A stretch of DNA of 64,000 nt from Phytoactinopolyspora mesophila (GTDB taxonomy: Bacteria > Actinomycetota > Actinomycetes > Jiangellales > Jiangellaceae), in NCBI RefSeq assembly GCF_010122465.1, contig NZ_WLZY01000001.1, positions 186,001 through 250,000 of the forward strand, written 5' to 3'. Positions 37,339 to 46,058 of this stretch are shown piece after piece (the first letter of the stretch is position 1; each line of letters starts with the position of its first letter). Both the position numbers and the translations under genes were made by a program. Below the pieces are notes generated by a model. The model saw only the letters and a list, made by a program, of their open reading frames with translations. It was not told where the DNA came from and made no database searches.

Positions 37339-38577
37339 AGGGGTTGGGACCGGAGGTGCAGGCGTGGTGTAACCGTCGGCGGCGTCGGCTGCCTCGACAT
37401 CGGCGCGGCTGATCCCGAGCAGGTACAACACGGCGTCGAGATACGGCACGTTCACGGCGGTGTCCGCGGCGTCGCGCACGACGGGTTTGGCATTGAACGC
37501 CACGCCGAGTCCGGCGGCGGCGATCATGTCGAGGTCGTTGGCGCCGTCGCCGATGGCGATGGTCTGCGACAGCGGCACGTCGGCATCGGCAGCGAAGCGG
37601 CGCAGCGCGTCGGCTTTGCCGGCCCGGTCAAGCGTGGGTCCGACGAGGCGTCCGGTGAGCCTTCCGTCGACGATCTCCAGCGTGTTCGCCGCGGCGAAGT
37701 CGAGTCCGAGGTCAGCGGCCAGGGAGTCGGTGATCTGGCTGAAACCGCCGCTGACGATGCCGCAGCGGTAGTCGAGCCGTTTAAGGGTGCGTACGAGGGT
37801 CCGGGCGCCGGGGGTGAACTGGACTTCGTCCCGGACGTCGTCGAGCACGGACTCCGGCAGCCCGGCCAGCAGTTCGACGCGGGCCCGCAACGAGTCGCCG
37901 AAGTCGAGCTCCCCGCGCATGGCCGCCTCGGTGACTTCGGCCACCTGATCCAGCACGCCCGCGCGGGCGGCGAGCATCTCCACCACCTCACCTTGGATCA
38001 GGGTGGAGTCGACATCCATGACGACGAGCCGCTTGGCGCGACGGATCAGGCCGGAAGGCTGTACGGCGACGTCGACACCGGCGGCGAGTGCCTCGGCGGT
38101 GAGCAGCGTCTTGAGTCGCTCGGGATCGGCGCCGGAGACCTCGAACTCGATGGAGGTCACCGGGTAGGACGCCAGCCGCAGGATGCGGTCGATGTTGGCG
38201 CCGGCACCGGCCACGCATCCGGCCAGCGCGGCCACCGCCGACGGCTGCAACGGGCAGCCCAGGACGGTGACATGCGCCCGTTCCGCGGGCTCGGCGTGAT
38301 CTCCGGTTCCCGCACTGAACTCGACGTGGAGGCCCAGCGCCCCCGCCACCTGCTCCAGTCCTCGACGCAGCATAGTGTCGTCCGGCGGCGCGCTGAGCAC
38401 GATGGCCAGCGTCAGTTTTCCGCGGGCGGTGACCTGCTCGATGTCCAGGATGTCCACAGGGTGCGGCGAGATGGCGGCGAAGATCTGCGACGTCAGCCCT
38501 GGACGGTCCGGTCCGGTCAGAGTCACGAGCAGGGTCCGGGGCTCGGTAGGTGAGTAATCGACCATAACGTCGTTCAC
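37336..38577 (-). CDS. serB: Phosphoserine phosphatase with N-terminal ACT domains
   Basis: The 413-residue protein has tandem ACT-like regulatory domains (about 1-175, TLLVTLTGPDRPGLTSQIFA at the start) and a HAD phosphatase domain. The nucleophile motif is VVMDVDSTLIQGEVVEMLA near 186, motif III includes GGFSQI near 288 and motif IV is IAIGDGANDLDMIAAAGLG near 343. It makes serine from phosphoserine. GTG 38577 is used; ATG 38565 is a close alternative. The stop lies in a palindrome. Confidence 0.95.
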   Translation of the reverse strand: MNDVMVDYSPTEPRTLLVTLTGPDRPGLTSQIFAAISPHPVDILDIEQVTARGKLTLAIVLSAPPDDTMLRRGLEQVAGALGLHVEFSAGTGDHAEPAERAHVTVLGCPLQPSAVAALAGCVAGAGANIDRILRLASYPVTSIEFEVSGADPERLKTLLTAEALAAGVDVAVQPSGLIRRAKRLVVMDVDSTLIQGEVVEMLAARAGVLDQVAEVTEAAMRGELDFGDSLRARVELLAGLPESVLDDVRDEVQFTPGARTLVRTLKRLDYRCGIVSGGFSQITDSLAADLGLDFAAANTLEIVDGRLTGRLVGPTLDRAGKADALRRFAADADVPLSQTIAIGDGANDLDMIAAAGLGVAFNAKPVVRDAADTAVNVPYLDAVLYLLGISRADVEAADAADGYTTPAPPVPTP

Positions 38578-38578
38578 G

Positions 38579-39367
38579 TTACCTGGCGTCGTGGTGCACC
38601 CCCGCGGCGGATCCGGCGGCGAGAGAGTTGCACGCGGCGATCAGCGCATGCCGCGCGGCCCGTTCCAGCGGCGCGAGAGCCGCCCGTCGGGACTCCGCCG
38701 AGCCGAGGGTGACCGCCCCGCCGTCGTCGCCGAGCGCGAAGTCGGCCACCGCCATGAGGCGGATACTGCGGGCGGCCACCACCTGAGCCTTGGCAGGGAA
38801 CGTACGTGGCAACGGTTCTGCTATCGGCTCGGAACGGACGTCGTCGAGCAGCGCCGCAACCTCTGGTTTCCAGGCCGCGACGTCGAGCTTGGCCAGCGTG
38901 GCGCCGGTTTCGCGGAGTGTGCTGGCCAGCGTTTGTTCAGCTTCGGGCAGGTTCGGTCCGGCGGGTGGCGAATCCGCCGGACGGCAACGCCAGGTGACCA
39001 TGTGCCCCTGATCTCCAGGTGGGCCGAAGACCTGAATGTCGGGCACAAGCGCGTAGGTGGTGGTGCCGGTGGCCAGGACGGCCTCGCCGGCATCGATGGC
39101 GTCGGCGGTCAGGTCGGCCGGGCCGCCTAGGCCAACCGGATCACCTGGCGCCGGCAACGTGACCTGGAACGAGGTGACGCCCTCTGCTCGCAAGGTAGTC
39201 AGCGCGGAGACGAAGTTGACCGTTGACGGGTGTCCTGGCACGTCGGTCACGTTGTGGGGTTCGTCGTCGGCGCACACCCTGTTCACGACGTCGTCGAGCG
39301 TGCAGTCGTCGTGCAGCCAAGCAGTCGCCCACGCCGCAAGTCGCGCGGAGCGCGGCATCGTCACCAT
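38579..39367 (-). CDS. Conserved hypothetical protein upstream of serB
   Basis: The 262-residue protein is not in a family I can name. It is acidic, with no membrane segment or signal peptide. Recognisable stretches are ARLAAWATAWLHDDCTLDDV near 8, SFQVTLPAPGDPVGLGGPAD near 73 and ALAPLERAARHALIAACNSL near the end. ATG 39367 was chosen as the first codon giving a compact N-terminus. The stop lies 2 bp before the serB start, so they are probably one transcript. Confidence 0.7.
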   Translation of the reverse strand: MVTMPRSARLAAWATAWLHDDCTLDDVVNRVCADDEPHNVTDVPGHPSTVNFVSALTTLRAEGVTSFQVTLPAPGDPVGLGGPADLTADAIDAGEAVLATGTTTYALVPDIQVFGPPGDQGHMVTWRCRPADSPPAGPNLPEAEQTLASTLRETGATLAKLDVAAWKPEVAALLDDVRSEPIAEPLPRTFPAKAQVVAARSIRLMAVADFALGDDGGAVTLGSAESRRAALAPLERAARHALIAACNSLAAGSAAGVHHDAR

Positions 39368-39616
39368 GACCCCACAGCGTAACGGGTCGGTGTGTCCGCG
39401 CCTGCGGTTTGCCGTTACGGCGCGGCGGAGGGGCTCCCCGCGGGGCAAGAGTTGTAACTGGCCGGGGTCCTGGTAGCACCCCTCCTCGAAGCCCTAGCAC
39501 GGACCGCGGGGGCAGTTTCGGTGGGGCGCATGGCACAGCGGCGAACCGCTGCCGGGTATGGTGCCCGTGGGTGTTGCCGTGTGCGTATGTAGAGGCCCGA
39601 AGGAGCGAGTTTCGTA

Positions 39617-40399
39617 ATGTCCGACGTGCTCGAGTTCGCCGACGTGACATTGACCCGGTCTGGCAACCACCTCCTCGAGGGCATCAACTGGCGGGTTGCC
39701 GAGGACGAACGGTGGGTGATCCTCGGTCCGAACGGCGCCGGCAAGACGACCTTGCTGCAGATCGCCGCCACCAACATGCACCCGTCCAGTGGGTATGCCT
39801 CGGTTCTGGGTGAGGTCCTGGGCGCGGTGGACGTCTTCGAACTCCGTCCCCGAATCGGTTTGACCAGCGCGGCGCTGGCCGAGCGCATCCGGGGAAGTGA
39901 ATGGGTCCTCGACGTGGTGCGTACCGCCGCGTACGGGGTGCTCGGCACCTGGCGCGAATCCTACGAGGATCTCGACGACGCGCGGGCGCTCGAATTGCTG
40001 TACCGGCTGGGGATCTCGCACCTGGCCGGGAGGACGTTCGGGACGCTGTCCGAGGGCGAGCGCAAACGCACCCAGATCGCGCGTGCCCTGATGAGCGATC
40101 CTGAGCTGCTCCTGCTCGACGAGCCCACGGCGGGCCTGGACCTCGGGGGCCGCGAGACACTCGTGGCCACGCTCGGCCAGATCGCCACCGACGAGGCATC
40201 TCCGGCCACCGTTCTCGTCACCCATCATGTGGAGGAGATCCCGGTCGGTATCACCCACGCCATGCTCTTGCGAGGCGGGAAAATCGTCGCTTCCGGGCCC
40301 ATCGAGGACACACTCACAGCCGACAACCTCAGCAGCTGCTTTGGTGTGGCGCTGGACGTCAGCCATCAGAACGGCCGGTGGAATGCGCGCTCCGCGTGA
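39617..40399 (+). CDS. ABC transporter ATP-binding protein
   Basis: The 260-residue ATPase has Walker A GPNGAGKTTLL (about 38-48), the Q-loop region near 85, signature LSEGERKRTQIARALM near 143, Walker B LLLLDEPTAGLDL near 165 and the switch histidine in VTHHVEEIP near 202. It resembles stand-alone cytosolic ABC ATPases of the ModF/YlmA type. No permease gene is adjacent. GAAGGAG precedes the ATG. The 249 bp upstream hold no recognisable gene. Confidence 0.9.
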   Translation: MSDVLEFADVTLTRSGNHLLEGINWRVAEDERWVILGPNGAGKTTLLQIAATNMHPSSGYASVLGEVLGAVDVFELRPRIGLTSAALAERIRGSEWVLDVVRTAAYGVLGTWRESYEDLDDARALELLYRLGISHLAGRTFGTLSEGERKRTQIARALMSDPELLLLDEPTAGLDLGGRETLVATLGQIATDEASPATVLVTHHVEEIPVGITHAMLLRGGKIVASGPIEDTLTADNLSSCFGVALDVSHQNGRWNARSA

Positions 40400-40438
40400 G
40401 ACGAGACACCCATATGTACTCAACGGTAATGTGGACAG

Positions 40439-40906
40439 ATGCAAGGCTTCTGGGACTGGCTAGGCGACAACGAATGGTCGGCATGGCTGGGACTGGCCTT
40501 CATCTTCGGGATCATCGAGACCACCACGGTCGATCTCGTCTTCCTGATGCTGGCGGCCGGTGCGGCTAGTGGTGCCCTGGCGGCGGTCTTCGGCGTGCCG
40601 CTCATCGGGCAAGCCCTGATCGCCATCGGCGTGAGCGCGGCTCTGATCGCGGTCGTGCGCCCCATCGCCAAACGACATATGCGGGTTCCCAGCCGGGTGC
40701 GTACCGGCGCGGCTGCCCTGGTCGGCCAGAGCGCGCTGGTGCTCGAGCAGGTCGACGGCGACGGCGGCCGGATCAAACTCGCCGGCGAGGTGTGGACGGC
40801 CCGGAGCTTCGACGGACGTTCGGTGATCGAGCCGGGAAAGAGTGTCGACGTGGTCGAGATCGACGGCGCGACGGCATTGGTGTTCCCGGGCGACGAACCG
40901 GTGTAG
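40439..40906 (+). CDS. NfeD family membrane protein
   Basis: The 155-residue protein has two or three N-terminal membrane helices (about 14-70) and a C-terminal OB-fold domain (about 85-150, LVGQSALVLEQVDGDGGRIKLAGEVWTARS). NfeD proteins pair with SPFH proteins, encoded next here at 40994. TAATGT (40427-40432) ends 6 nt before the ATG, suggesting a leaderless start. Confidence 0.9.
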   Translation: MQGFWDWLGDNEWSAWLGLAFIFGIIETTTVDLVFLMLAAGAASGALAAVFGVPLIGQALIAIGVSAALIAVVRPIAKRHMRVPSRVRTGAAALVGQSALVLEQVDGDGGRIKLAGEVWTARSFDGRSVIEPGKSVDVVEIDGATALVFPGDEPV

Positions 40907-40993
40907 GGTCGGCTCCGTCGACGCTCGCCGAGCATGTCCCGGCGGCGTCGTATGACGCCGTGACGGCACCTGAATACATGTGAAAGGTGATCG

Positions 40994-42244
40994 ATGGAAG
41001 CCGGGCAGACATTCCTTCTTATTGTCATATTCTTGCTGGCCGTCTTCGTCCTGGTGGCGTTGGCCAAATCGGTGCGCATCGTTCCTCAGGCGCGGGCCGG
41101 CATCGTCGAGCGCCTGGGACGGTATCAGCGCACACTGTCGCCTGGTCTGGCCATCGTCGTGCCGTTCATCGATCGGGTGCTGCCGCTGATCGACCTTCGT
41201 GAACAAGTGGTCTCGTTCCCGCCGCAGCCGGTGATCACCCAGGACAACCTGGTCGTGTCGATCGACACCGTGATCTACTACCAGGTCAATGACCCCAAGG
41301 CTGCTACCTACGAGATCGCCAACTACATCCAGGGTATCGAGCAGCTGGCGGTCACCACGCTGCGAAACGTCATCGGTGGTATGGACCTCGAACGCACGCT
41401 CACCAGCCGTGAAGAGATCAACAGCGCGCTGCGCGGAGTGCTCGATGAAGCCACCGGCAAGTGGGGCATCCGCGTCAACCGAGTCGAGCTCAAAGCCATC
41501 GACCCGCCGCCGTCCATCCAGGACTCGATGGAGAAGCAGATGCGGGCCGACCGCGACAAGCGTGCGGCGATCCTCAACGCCGAAGGTGTCCGGCAGTCCC
41601 AGATCCTCACCGCGGAGGGCCAGAAGCAGTCGGCCATCCTCTCCGCCGAAGGTGACAAGACCTCGCAGATTCTGCGTGCCGAGGCGGACAAGCAGGCCCA
41701 GATCCTGCGTGCCGACGGTGAGGCCAAGGCGATCGGTGCCGTCTTCAACGCCATCCACAAGGGCCGCCCGGATCAGAAGCTGCTCTCCTACCAGTACCTG
41801 CAGATGCTGCCCGAGATCGCCAAGGGTGATGCGAACAAGGTCTGGATCGTGCCGTCGGAGATCGGTGCCGCGCTGGAGGGTCTCGGCACCGCCGTGGGCA
41901 AGTTCGGCAATGCCCTGCCGGGTGTGCCGGGCAGCGGAGGCTCGGCTGAGGACTACGACGACAACGGCGAGGGTGAAGAACAGCGGCTGGACCAGATCCC
42001 GGGCGCGGGAGTGGCCGAAGACGTCTCGGACGCCGCGGCCAATGCCGCCGCTGAAGGGGAAGCCGCCGTGTCCGCCGCGCAGAGCGAGGTCCGCGAGGCG
42101 CTACGAGCGGCGGAAGCGGCATCGCAGGGGCGCAGCACGCCGGCACCAGAGAACAGCGGTGACCCCGGGGCCGGTCCAGGCGCTGACACCGGTCCCGGTG
42201 GCGCGCCGGAGCCGCCCCCGCCGCCGCAGCCTCCCCGGGAGTGA
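40994..42244 (+). CDS. SPFH/Band 7 (stomatin/flotillin-like) protein
   Basis: The 416-residue protein has one N-terminal membrane helix (about 7-27), an SPFH domain (about 28-185, RAGIVERLGRYQRTLSPGLA) and a helical region (about 180-250) built from repeats of the type ILxAEGxxxQ. The C-terminal 100 residues are acidic, then Pro/Gly-rich. Such proteins form membrane-domain scaffolds with NfeD partners. AAAGGTGATCG precedes the ATG. The stop overlaps the TauE/SafE gene. Confidence 0.92.
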   Translation: MEAGQTFLLIVIFLLAVFVLVALAKSVRIVPQARAGIVERLGRYQRTLSPGLAIVVPFIDRVLPLIDLREQVVSFPPQPVITQDNLVVSIDTVIYYQVNDPKAATYEIANYIQGIEQLAVTTLRNVIGGMDLERTLTSREEINSALRGVLDEATGKWGIRVNRVELKAIDPPPSIQDSMEKQMRADRDKRAAILNAEGVRQSQILTAEGQKQSAILSAEGDKTSQILRAEADKQAQILRADGEAKAIGAVFNAIHKGRPDQKLLSYQYLQMLPEIAKGDANKVWIVPSEIGAALEGLGTAVGKFGNALPGVPGSGGSAEDYDDNGEGEEQRLDQIPGAGVAEDVSDAAANAAAEGEAAVSAAQSEVREALRAAEAASQGRSTPAPENSGDPGAGPGADTGPGGAPEPPPPPQPPRE

Positions 42245-42990
42245 GCCTGCTGGAGGCCGTCGCCATCGTGGCGGCGGGCTTCGCCGCGGGCGTCATCAAC
42301 ACCGTCGTCGGATCCGGCAGCCTGATCACGTTTCCCACCCTGGTGGCGCTCGGTTACCCGCCCGTCGTGGCCAACGTGTCCAACTCGGTGGGCTTGGTCC
42401 CTGGCTCGGTGGCCGGCGCCTGGGGTTATCGCCGTGAACTCGTGGGGCAGCGGGATCGGCTGCTGCGACTGGGCGCGGTCGCATTGGTCGGCGCGGTGGT
42501 GGGCGCACTGCTGCTGCTCAAGTTGCCGCCCGAGGCGTTCGAGACGATCGTCCCAGTCCTGATCGTGCTCGCGTGTGTGCTGGTGGCGATTCAGCCTTGG
42601 CTGACGCAGAAGCTGAAGCATCGACCACGCCGCGAGAACGGTGGCTTCTGGGTCTGGCTGATGGTGCTGGGCAGCAGCGTCTACGGCGGCTACTTCGGCG
42701 CCGCCCAAGGTGTCATCCTGATCGCCGTGCTCGGTCTCGGGCTGTCGGAGACTCTGCAGCGGGTCAACGCGGCGAAGAACGTGCTGGCCGGTCTGGTCAA
42801 CTTGGTGGCCGGCATCGTGTTCATCGCGATCGCCGATGTGGACTGGGCCGTCGTGGCGATGATCGCCATCGGCGCGGCCACGGGTGGGGTCGTCGGCGCC
42901 CGGATCGCTCGCTCGCTGGCGCCCGTTGTGCTGCGGGTCGTCGTCATCGTCGTCGGGATCGTCGCGACCGTCTCATTCATCCTGAACTGA
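42241..42990 (+). CDS. TauE/SafE family transporter
   Basis: The 249-residue protein has seven or eight membrane helices and the two family repeats: AAGFAAGVINTVVGSGSLITF (about 11-31) and VYGGYFGAAQGVILIAVLGLGL near 150. Members export sulfite, sulfoacetate or other small anions. GTG overlaps the SPFH-gene stop (GTGA), so it is translationally coupled, although a functional link is unclear. Confidence 0.9.
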   Translation: MSLLEAVAIVAAGFAAGVINTVVGSGSLITFPTLVALGYPPVVANVSNSVGLVPGSVAGAWGYRRELVGQRDRLLRLGAVALVGAVVGALLLLKLPPEAFETIVPVLIVLACVLVAIQPWLTQKLKHRPRRENGGFWVWLMVLGSSVYGGYFGAAQGVILIAVLGLGLSETLQRVNAAKNVLAGLVNLVAGIVFIAIADVDWAVVAMIAIGAATGGVVGARIARSLAPVVLRVVVIVVGIVATVSFILN

Positions 42991-43098
42991 ACGGCGGCCC
43001 CCACTCGGCGGGCGTGGCATCGCGGATCGACTCACATCGGCGTGCCGTTCCCTGCCCGTCGTCGGCGGATATCCGATAGCTGCGGCAGAATACGTGCG

Positions 43099-43896
43099 GT
43101 GCCTTTCGAACACATCGACGATGCCGCCGATCCGAGGCTGGCCGACTACGTGTCCTTGCGTGACGTCCAGTTGCGCACGTCGCTGGAGGCGGAGCACGGG
43201 CTGTTCCTGGCTGAAGGGGAGAAAGTCATACGCCGCGCCGTCGAGGCCGGCTATGCGGTGCGCTCGTTCCTGATGGCGCCGCGCTGGGCGCAGGCACTCG
43301 GTGATGTCATCGAGCGGGCCGGTGACGTGCCATGTTTCCTGGCTCCTGAGCCGCTCGTGGAGGACGTGACCGGCTTTCACGTGCATCGGGGTGCGCTTGC
43401 CTCGCTGCACCGGCGGCCACTGCCGAGTATCGAGGCGGTAGTCGAAAACACCCGGCGAGTGGTGGTCATGGAGGATCTCGTCGACCACACCAACGTCGGC
43501 GCGGTGTTCCGCGGCGCGGCGGCGCTTGGCTGGGACGCGGTGCTACTGAGCCCGCGGTGTGCCGATCCGCTCTATCGGCGGGCTATCAAGGTGTCGATGG
43601 GCACGGTCTTCTCCGTCCCGTATACGCGGGTGGAGAACTGGTACGACGGCCCGACCGTCCTGCACGACGCCGGATTCGAGGTCATGGCACTGACCCCGGG
43701 CGACGACGCCATGGACATCGGCGCGGTCGCGGTGGCGGACCGGATAGCGCTGCTCGTCGGCACCGAGGGGGAGGGGCTGACACAGCGGTGGATGCGGGCG
43801 GCGGACCGGCGAGTGGCGATTCCCATGAGTGGCGGCGTTGACTCGTTGAACGTGGCCGCCGCGGCAGCCGTCGCTTGCTACGTGCTGCGTCCTTGA
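43099..43896 (+). CDS. SpoU/TrmH family RNA 2'-O-methyltransferase
   Basis: The 265-residue protein has an N-terminal substrate-binding domain (about 1-100, GLFLAEGEKVIRRAVEAGY) and a SPOUT methyltransferase domain. Motifs are MEDLVDHTNVGAVFRGAAAL near 122, LLVGTEGEGLTQRWM near 218 and VAIPMSGGVDSLNVAAAAAV near 239. It should methylate ribose in rRNA or tRNA. GTG 43099 was chosen because the family N-terminus begins there and CAGAAT lies 8 nt upstream; the frame is open further upstream. Confidence 0.88.
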   Translation: MPFEHIDDAADPRLADYVSLRDVQLRTSLEAEHGLFLAEGEKVIRRAVEAGYAVRSFLMAPRWAQALGDVIERAGDVPCFLAPEPLVEDVTGFHVHRGALASLHRRPLPSIEAVVENTRRVVVMEDLVDHTNVGAVFRGAAALGWDAVLLSPRCADPLYRRAIKVSMGTVFSVPYTRVENWYDGPTVLHDAGFEVMALTPGDDAMDIGAVAVADRIALLVGTEGEGLTQRWMRAADRRVAIPMSGGVDSLNVAAAAAVACYVLRP

Positions 43897-43925
43897 TCTC
43901 CGCGGCCGGTTGTCCTCTACACGCC

Positions 43926-44090
43926 TCAGGCGACGGCGGACAGACTCGGCGCAGTGACTGAAGGCGAGTACTCCACGATCGCGGCGGCGTCGCAGCCGCG
44001 GCAGAGAAACTCAGCAGGTGAGGCGTCCGGAACCGCGTCGAAAACGGCATGCTGGCCGCAGTCGGCGCACCAGCTGATCAGTGATTCCAT
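43926..44090 (-). CDS. 54-residue zinc-ribbon protein
   Basis: This short gene reads MESLISWCADCGQHAVF and ends in a tail free of charged clusters. Two CxxC pairs, WCADCG (Cys8, Cys11) and LCRGCD (Cys30, Cys33), make a likely zinc ribbon. GGAAGGAG lies about 10 nt upstream of the ATG. It is divergent from ku, with 165 bp between starts. The role is unknown; small ribbons of this kind may bind nucleic acid or protein. The ribosome binding site and paired cysteines are the reason for calling it. Confidence 0.65.
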   Translation of the reverse strand: MESLISWCADCGQHAVFDAVPDASPAEFLCRGCDAAAIVEYSPSVTAPSLSAVA

Positions 44091-44255
44091 CAGCGGACAC
44101 TCCTTCCAGCATCTATGCGTTCAGGATGCCAGCCGCTGTCCGATCTGCCTGAGAGGCACGCCGATGAGTTTTGCCCATTCCGGCGGTCAATACTGGCAAG
44201 ATGCCGCAGATCGCGGCATCATCGCTGGTACAGACCGACTACTCGGGGACGTCCA

Positions 44256-45122
44256 ATGCAAACGGTGTGGAGAGGCTCGATCTCATTCGGGCTGGTGTCG
44301 ATCCCGGTGCGGCTCGTGTCCGCCACCGAGGAGAAGGACGTGAGCTTCCGGCAGGTCCACGCCGAGGACGGCGGGCGGATCCGTTACCGGCGTTTCTGCG
44401 AGAAGGGCGGGCATGAGGTCGCCTACGCCGACATCGCCAAGGGCTACGAGATGCCCGACGGTGAGATGGTGATCCTGACCAGCGACGACCTCGCCGAACT
44501 GCCCGTGGCGTCGAGCAAGGCCGTCGAGGTGCTCGGGTTCGTGCCCTTCGCGCAGATCGACCCGACGTCGCTGTCGCGTGCGTATTACGTCGAGCCCACC
44601 GGCGATACCAAGCCGTACGTTCTGCTGCGTGATTCCCTCGAGGAGTCCGGCCGGGTGGGCGTGGTGAAGATGGCGTTGCGTAACCGGGAGCGGCTGGCCG
44701 TGCTGCGCTCGCACGAGGGCGTGCTCGTCGTCCAGACCATGCTGTGGCCGGACGAGATCCGCAAGCCCGAGTTCGGTTTCCTCTCCGAGGACGTCCAGGT
44801 CCGCAAGCAGGAGATGGCGATGGCGGAGTCGTACATCGAGACGCTGTCCGGTGATTTCGAGCCGGATGAGTACACCGACGACTACCGCGAAGCTTTGATG
44901 CAGGTGATCGAGGCGAAATCCGGCACCGGCGAGGTCAGCGCTCCGGCCGAGGAGGAAGAGCCCGGCGAGGGCAAGGTGGTCGACCTGATGGAGGCGCTGC
45001 GGCGCAGCGTCGAGGAGGCCAAGACCGCGAAGAGCGGCGCGAAGGGTGGCCGCGACGAGTCGGCGCCGGCTAAGAAGGCGGCGAAGAAGGCGCCGGCCAA
45101 GAAGGCGCGCAAGTCTGCCTAG
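44256..45122 (+). CDS. ku: Ku protein for non-homologous end joining
   Basis: The 288-residue protein is a bacterial Ku. It begins MQTVWRGSISFGLVSIPVRL and continues with RRFCEKGGHEVAYADIAKGYE, DDLAELPVASSKAVEVLGFV and LRDSLEESGRVGVVKMALRN. The C-terminus is a lysine/alanine-rich tail (AKKAAKKAPAKKARKSA) that commonly aids DNA binding. It binds double-strand ends and recruits LigD, which is not in this window. ATG 44256 gives the canonical N-terminus. Confidence 0.96.
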   Translation: MQTVWRGSISFGLVSIPVRLVSATEEKDVSFRQVHAEDGGRIRYRRFCEKGGHEVAYADIAKGYEMPDGEMVILTSDDLAELPVASSKAVEVLGFVPFAQIDPTSLSRAYYVEPTGDTKPYVLLRDSLEESGRVGVVKMALRNRERLAVLRSHEGVLVVQTMLWPDEIRKPEFGFLSEDVQVRKQEMAMAESYIETLSGDFEPDEYTDDYREALMQVIEAKSGTGEVSAPAEEEEPGEGKVVDLMEALRRSVEEAKTAKSGAKGGRDESAPAKKAAKKAPAKKARKSA

Positions 45123-45151
45123 TGCCGAGCGCCCTGGATCGCCCTGACGGG

Positions 45152-46033
45152 TTACGGATCGAGGAGCTGATCCAGGGTTCGTGGGCCGACGGTGGAGGCG
45201 CCGTTGTCCTCGACGCGGCCCCGTAGCTCACGATCAGAGGTCACGACGACGACGTGGTCGCCGGGGCGGCGCATCACCGCGTCCTGCACCACCGCGGCGA
45301 TCAGGTCGTCGCCGCTTCCGGGCGCGCGCTCGACCGTGACCGGCACTGGCGCCGCCGCCGCCGCGTCGATGTTCCGCGCCTGGCCCTCGACCACCAGGTG
45401 GATCCGCGGCCACCAGTACGTGGCCGGCAGCCCGAGCTGTGCTCCGGGCACGGGTTGGGCACCGCTGAGCCGGTCGCGCAGCTTCTCCGCCGCTCCGGCG
45501 CGGTCACGCCACCACCCATCCGGGCGGGAACCGACGACGTTGGCTGCGTCCACCACGAGGACGAGTTCGCGGAACGCCTGCTCGCGTATGGACGGCCAGA
45601 GCTTGCCGAAAGCGGGATGCAGCGGCAGCGTGTCCACGTCGTCGGGAGCCACCCAGGCTATGTCGAGGCTCTCCGGGTCACTCGGGTACGGATCGAACGG
45701 AACGTCGCACGTGGCGATGACGGTCGTATAGGACCAAGAGCCGTGATCCTCGACCCAGGCGTGTGTGGGCTGCACGTGCTCGGCCGGGATGGCCGCTTCC
45801 TCTTCGGCTTCCCGTTTCGCTCCGGCGAGCGCGTTCTCATCTGACGCGCGCGCCCCGCCCGGAATGCCCCACGTGCCGCCGTGGTGGCTCCATTCGGCTC
45901 GGTGCTGCAGCAGGACGCCATGGGCAGGGTCGACCACCATCAGCCCCGCCGAACCGTACAAACCCCAATGGCGCTGTCCGCAAACGCACTCGACCCACCC
46001 GTCGCCGTCGGTGCGGTGTCTGATGTGGTTCAT
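45152..46033 (-). CDS. Nudix hydrolase fused to a NYN/PIN-like nuclease domain
   Basis: The 293-residue protein has an N-terminal CxCG zinc-like start (ECVCGQRHWG), a Nudix domain (about 25-135) with the Nudix box GGARASDENALAGAKREAEE near 60, and a C-terminal NYN/PIN-like domain (about 155-290) with LVLVVDAANVVGSRPDGWW, DDLIAAVVQDA and VVVTSDRELRGRV holding spaced aspartates. The fusion suggests a two-step nucleotide or RNA processing role; the substrate is unknown. ATG 46033 lies only 25 bp from the divergent epimerase start. Confidence 0.85.
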   Translation of the reverse strand: MNHIRHRTDGDGWVECVCGQRHWGLYGSAGLMVVDPAHGVLLQHRAEWSHHGGTWGIPGGARASDENALAGAKREAEEEAAIPAEHVQPTHAWVEDHGSWSYTTVIATCDVPFDPYPSDPESLDIAWVAPDDVDTLPLHPAFGKLWPSIREQAFRELVLVVDAANVVGSRPDGWWRDRAGAAEKLRDRLSGAQPVPGAQLGLPATYWWPRIHLVVEGQARNIDAAAAAPVPVTVERAPGSGDDLIAAVVQDAVMRRPGDHVVVVTSDRELRGRVEDNGASTVGPRTLDQLLDP

Positions 46034-46058
46034 TACCTACCAGCGTAAGGTGAGCGGC

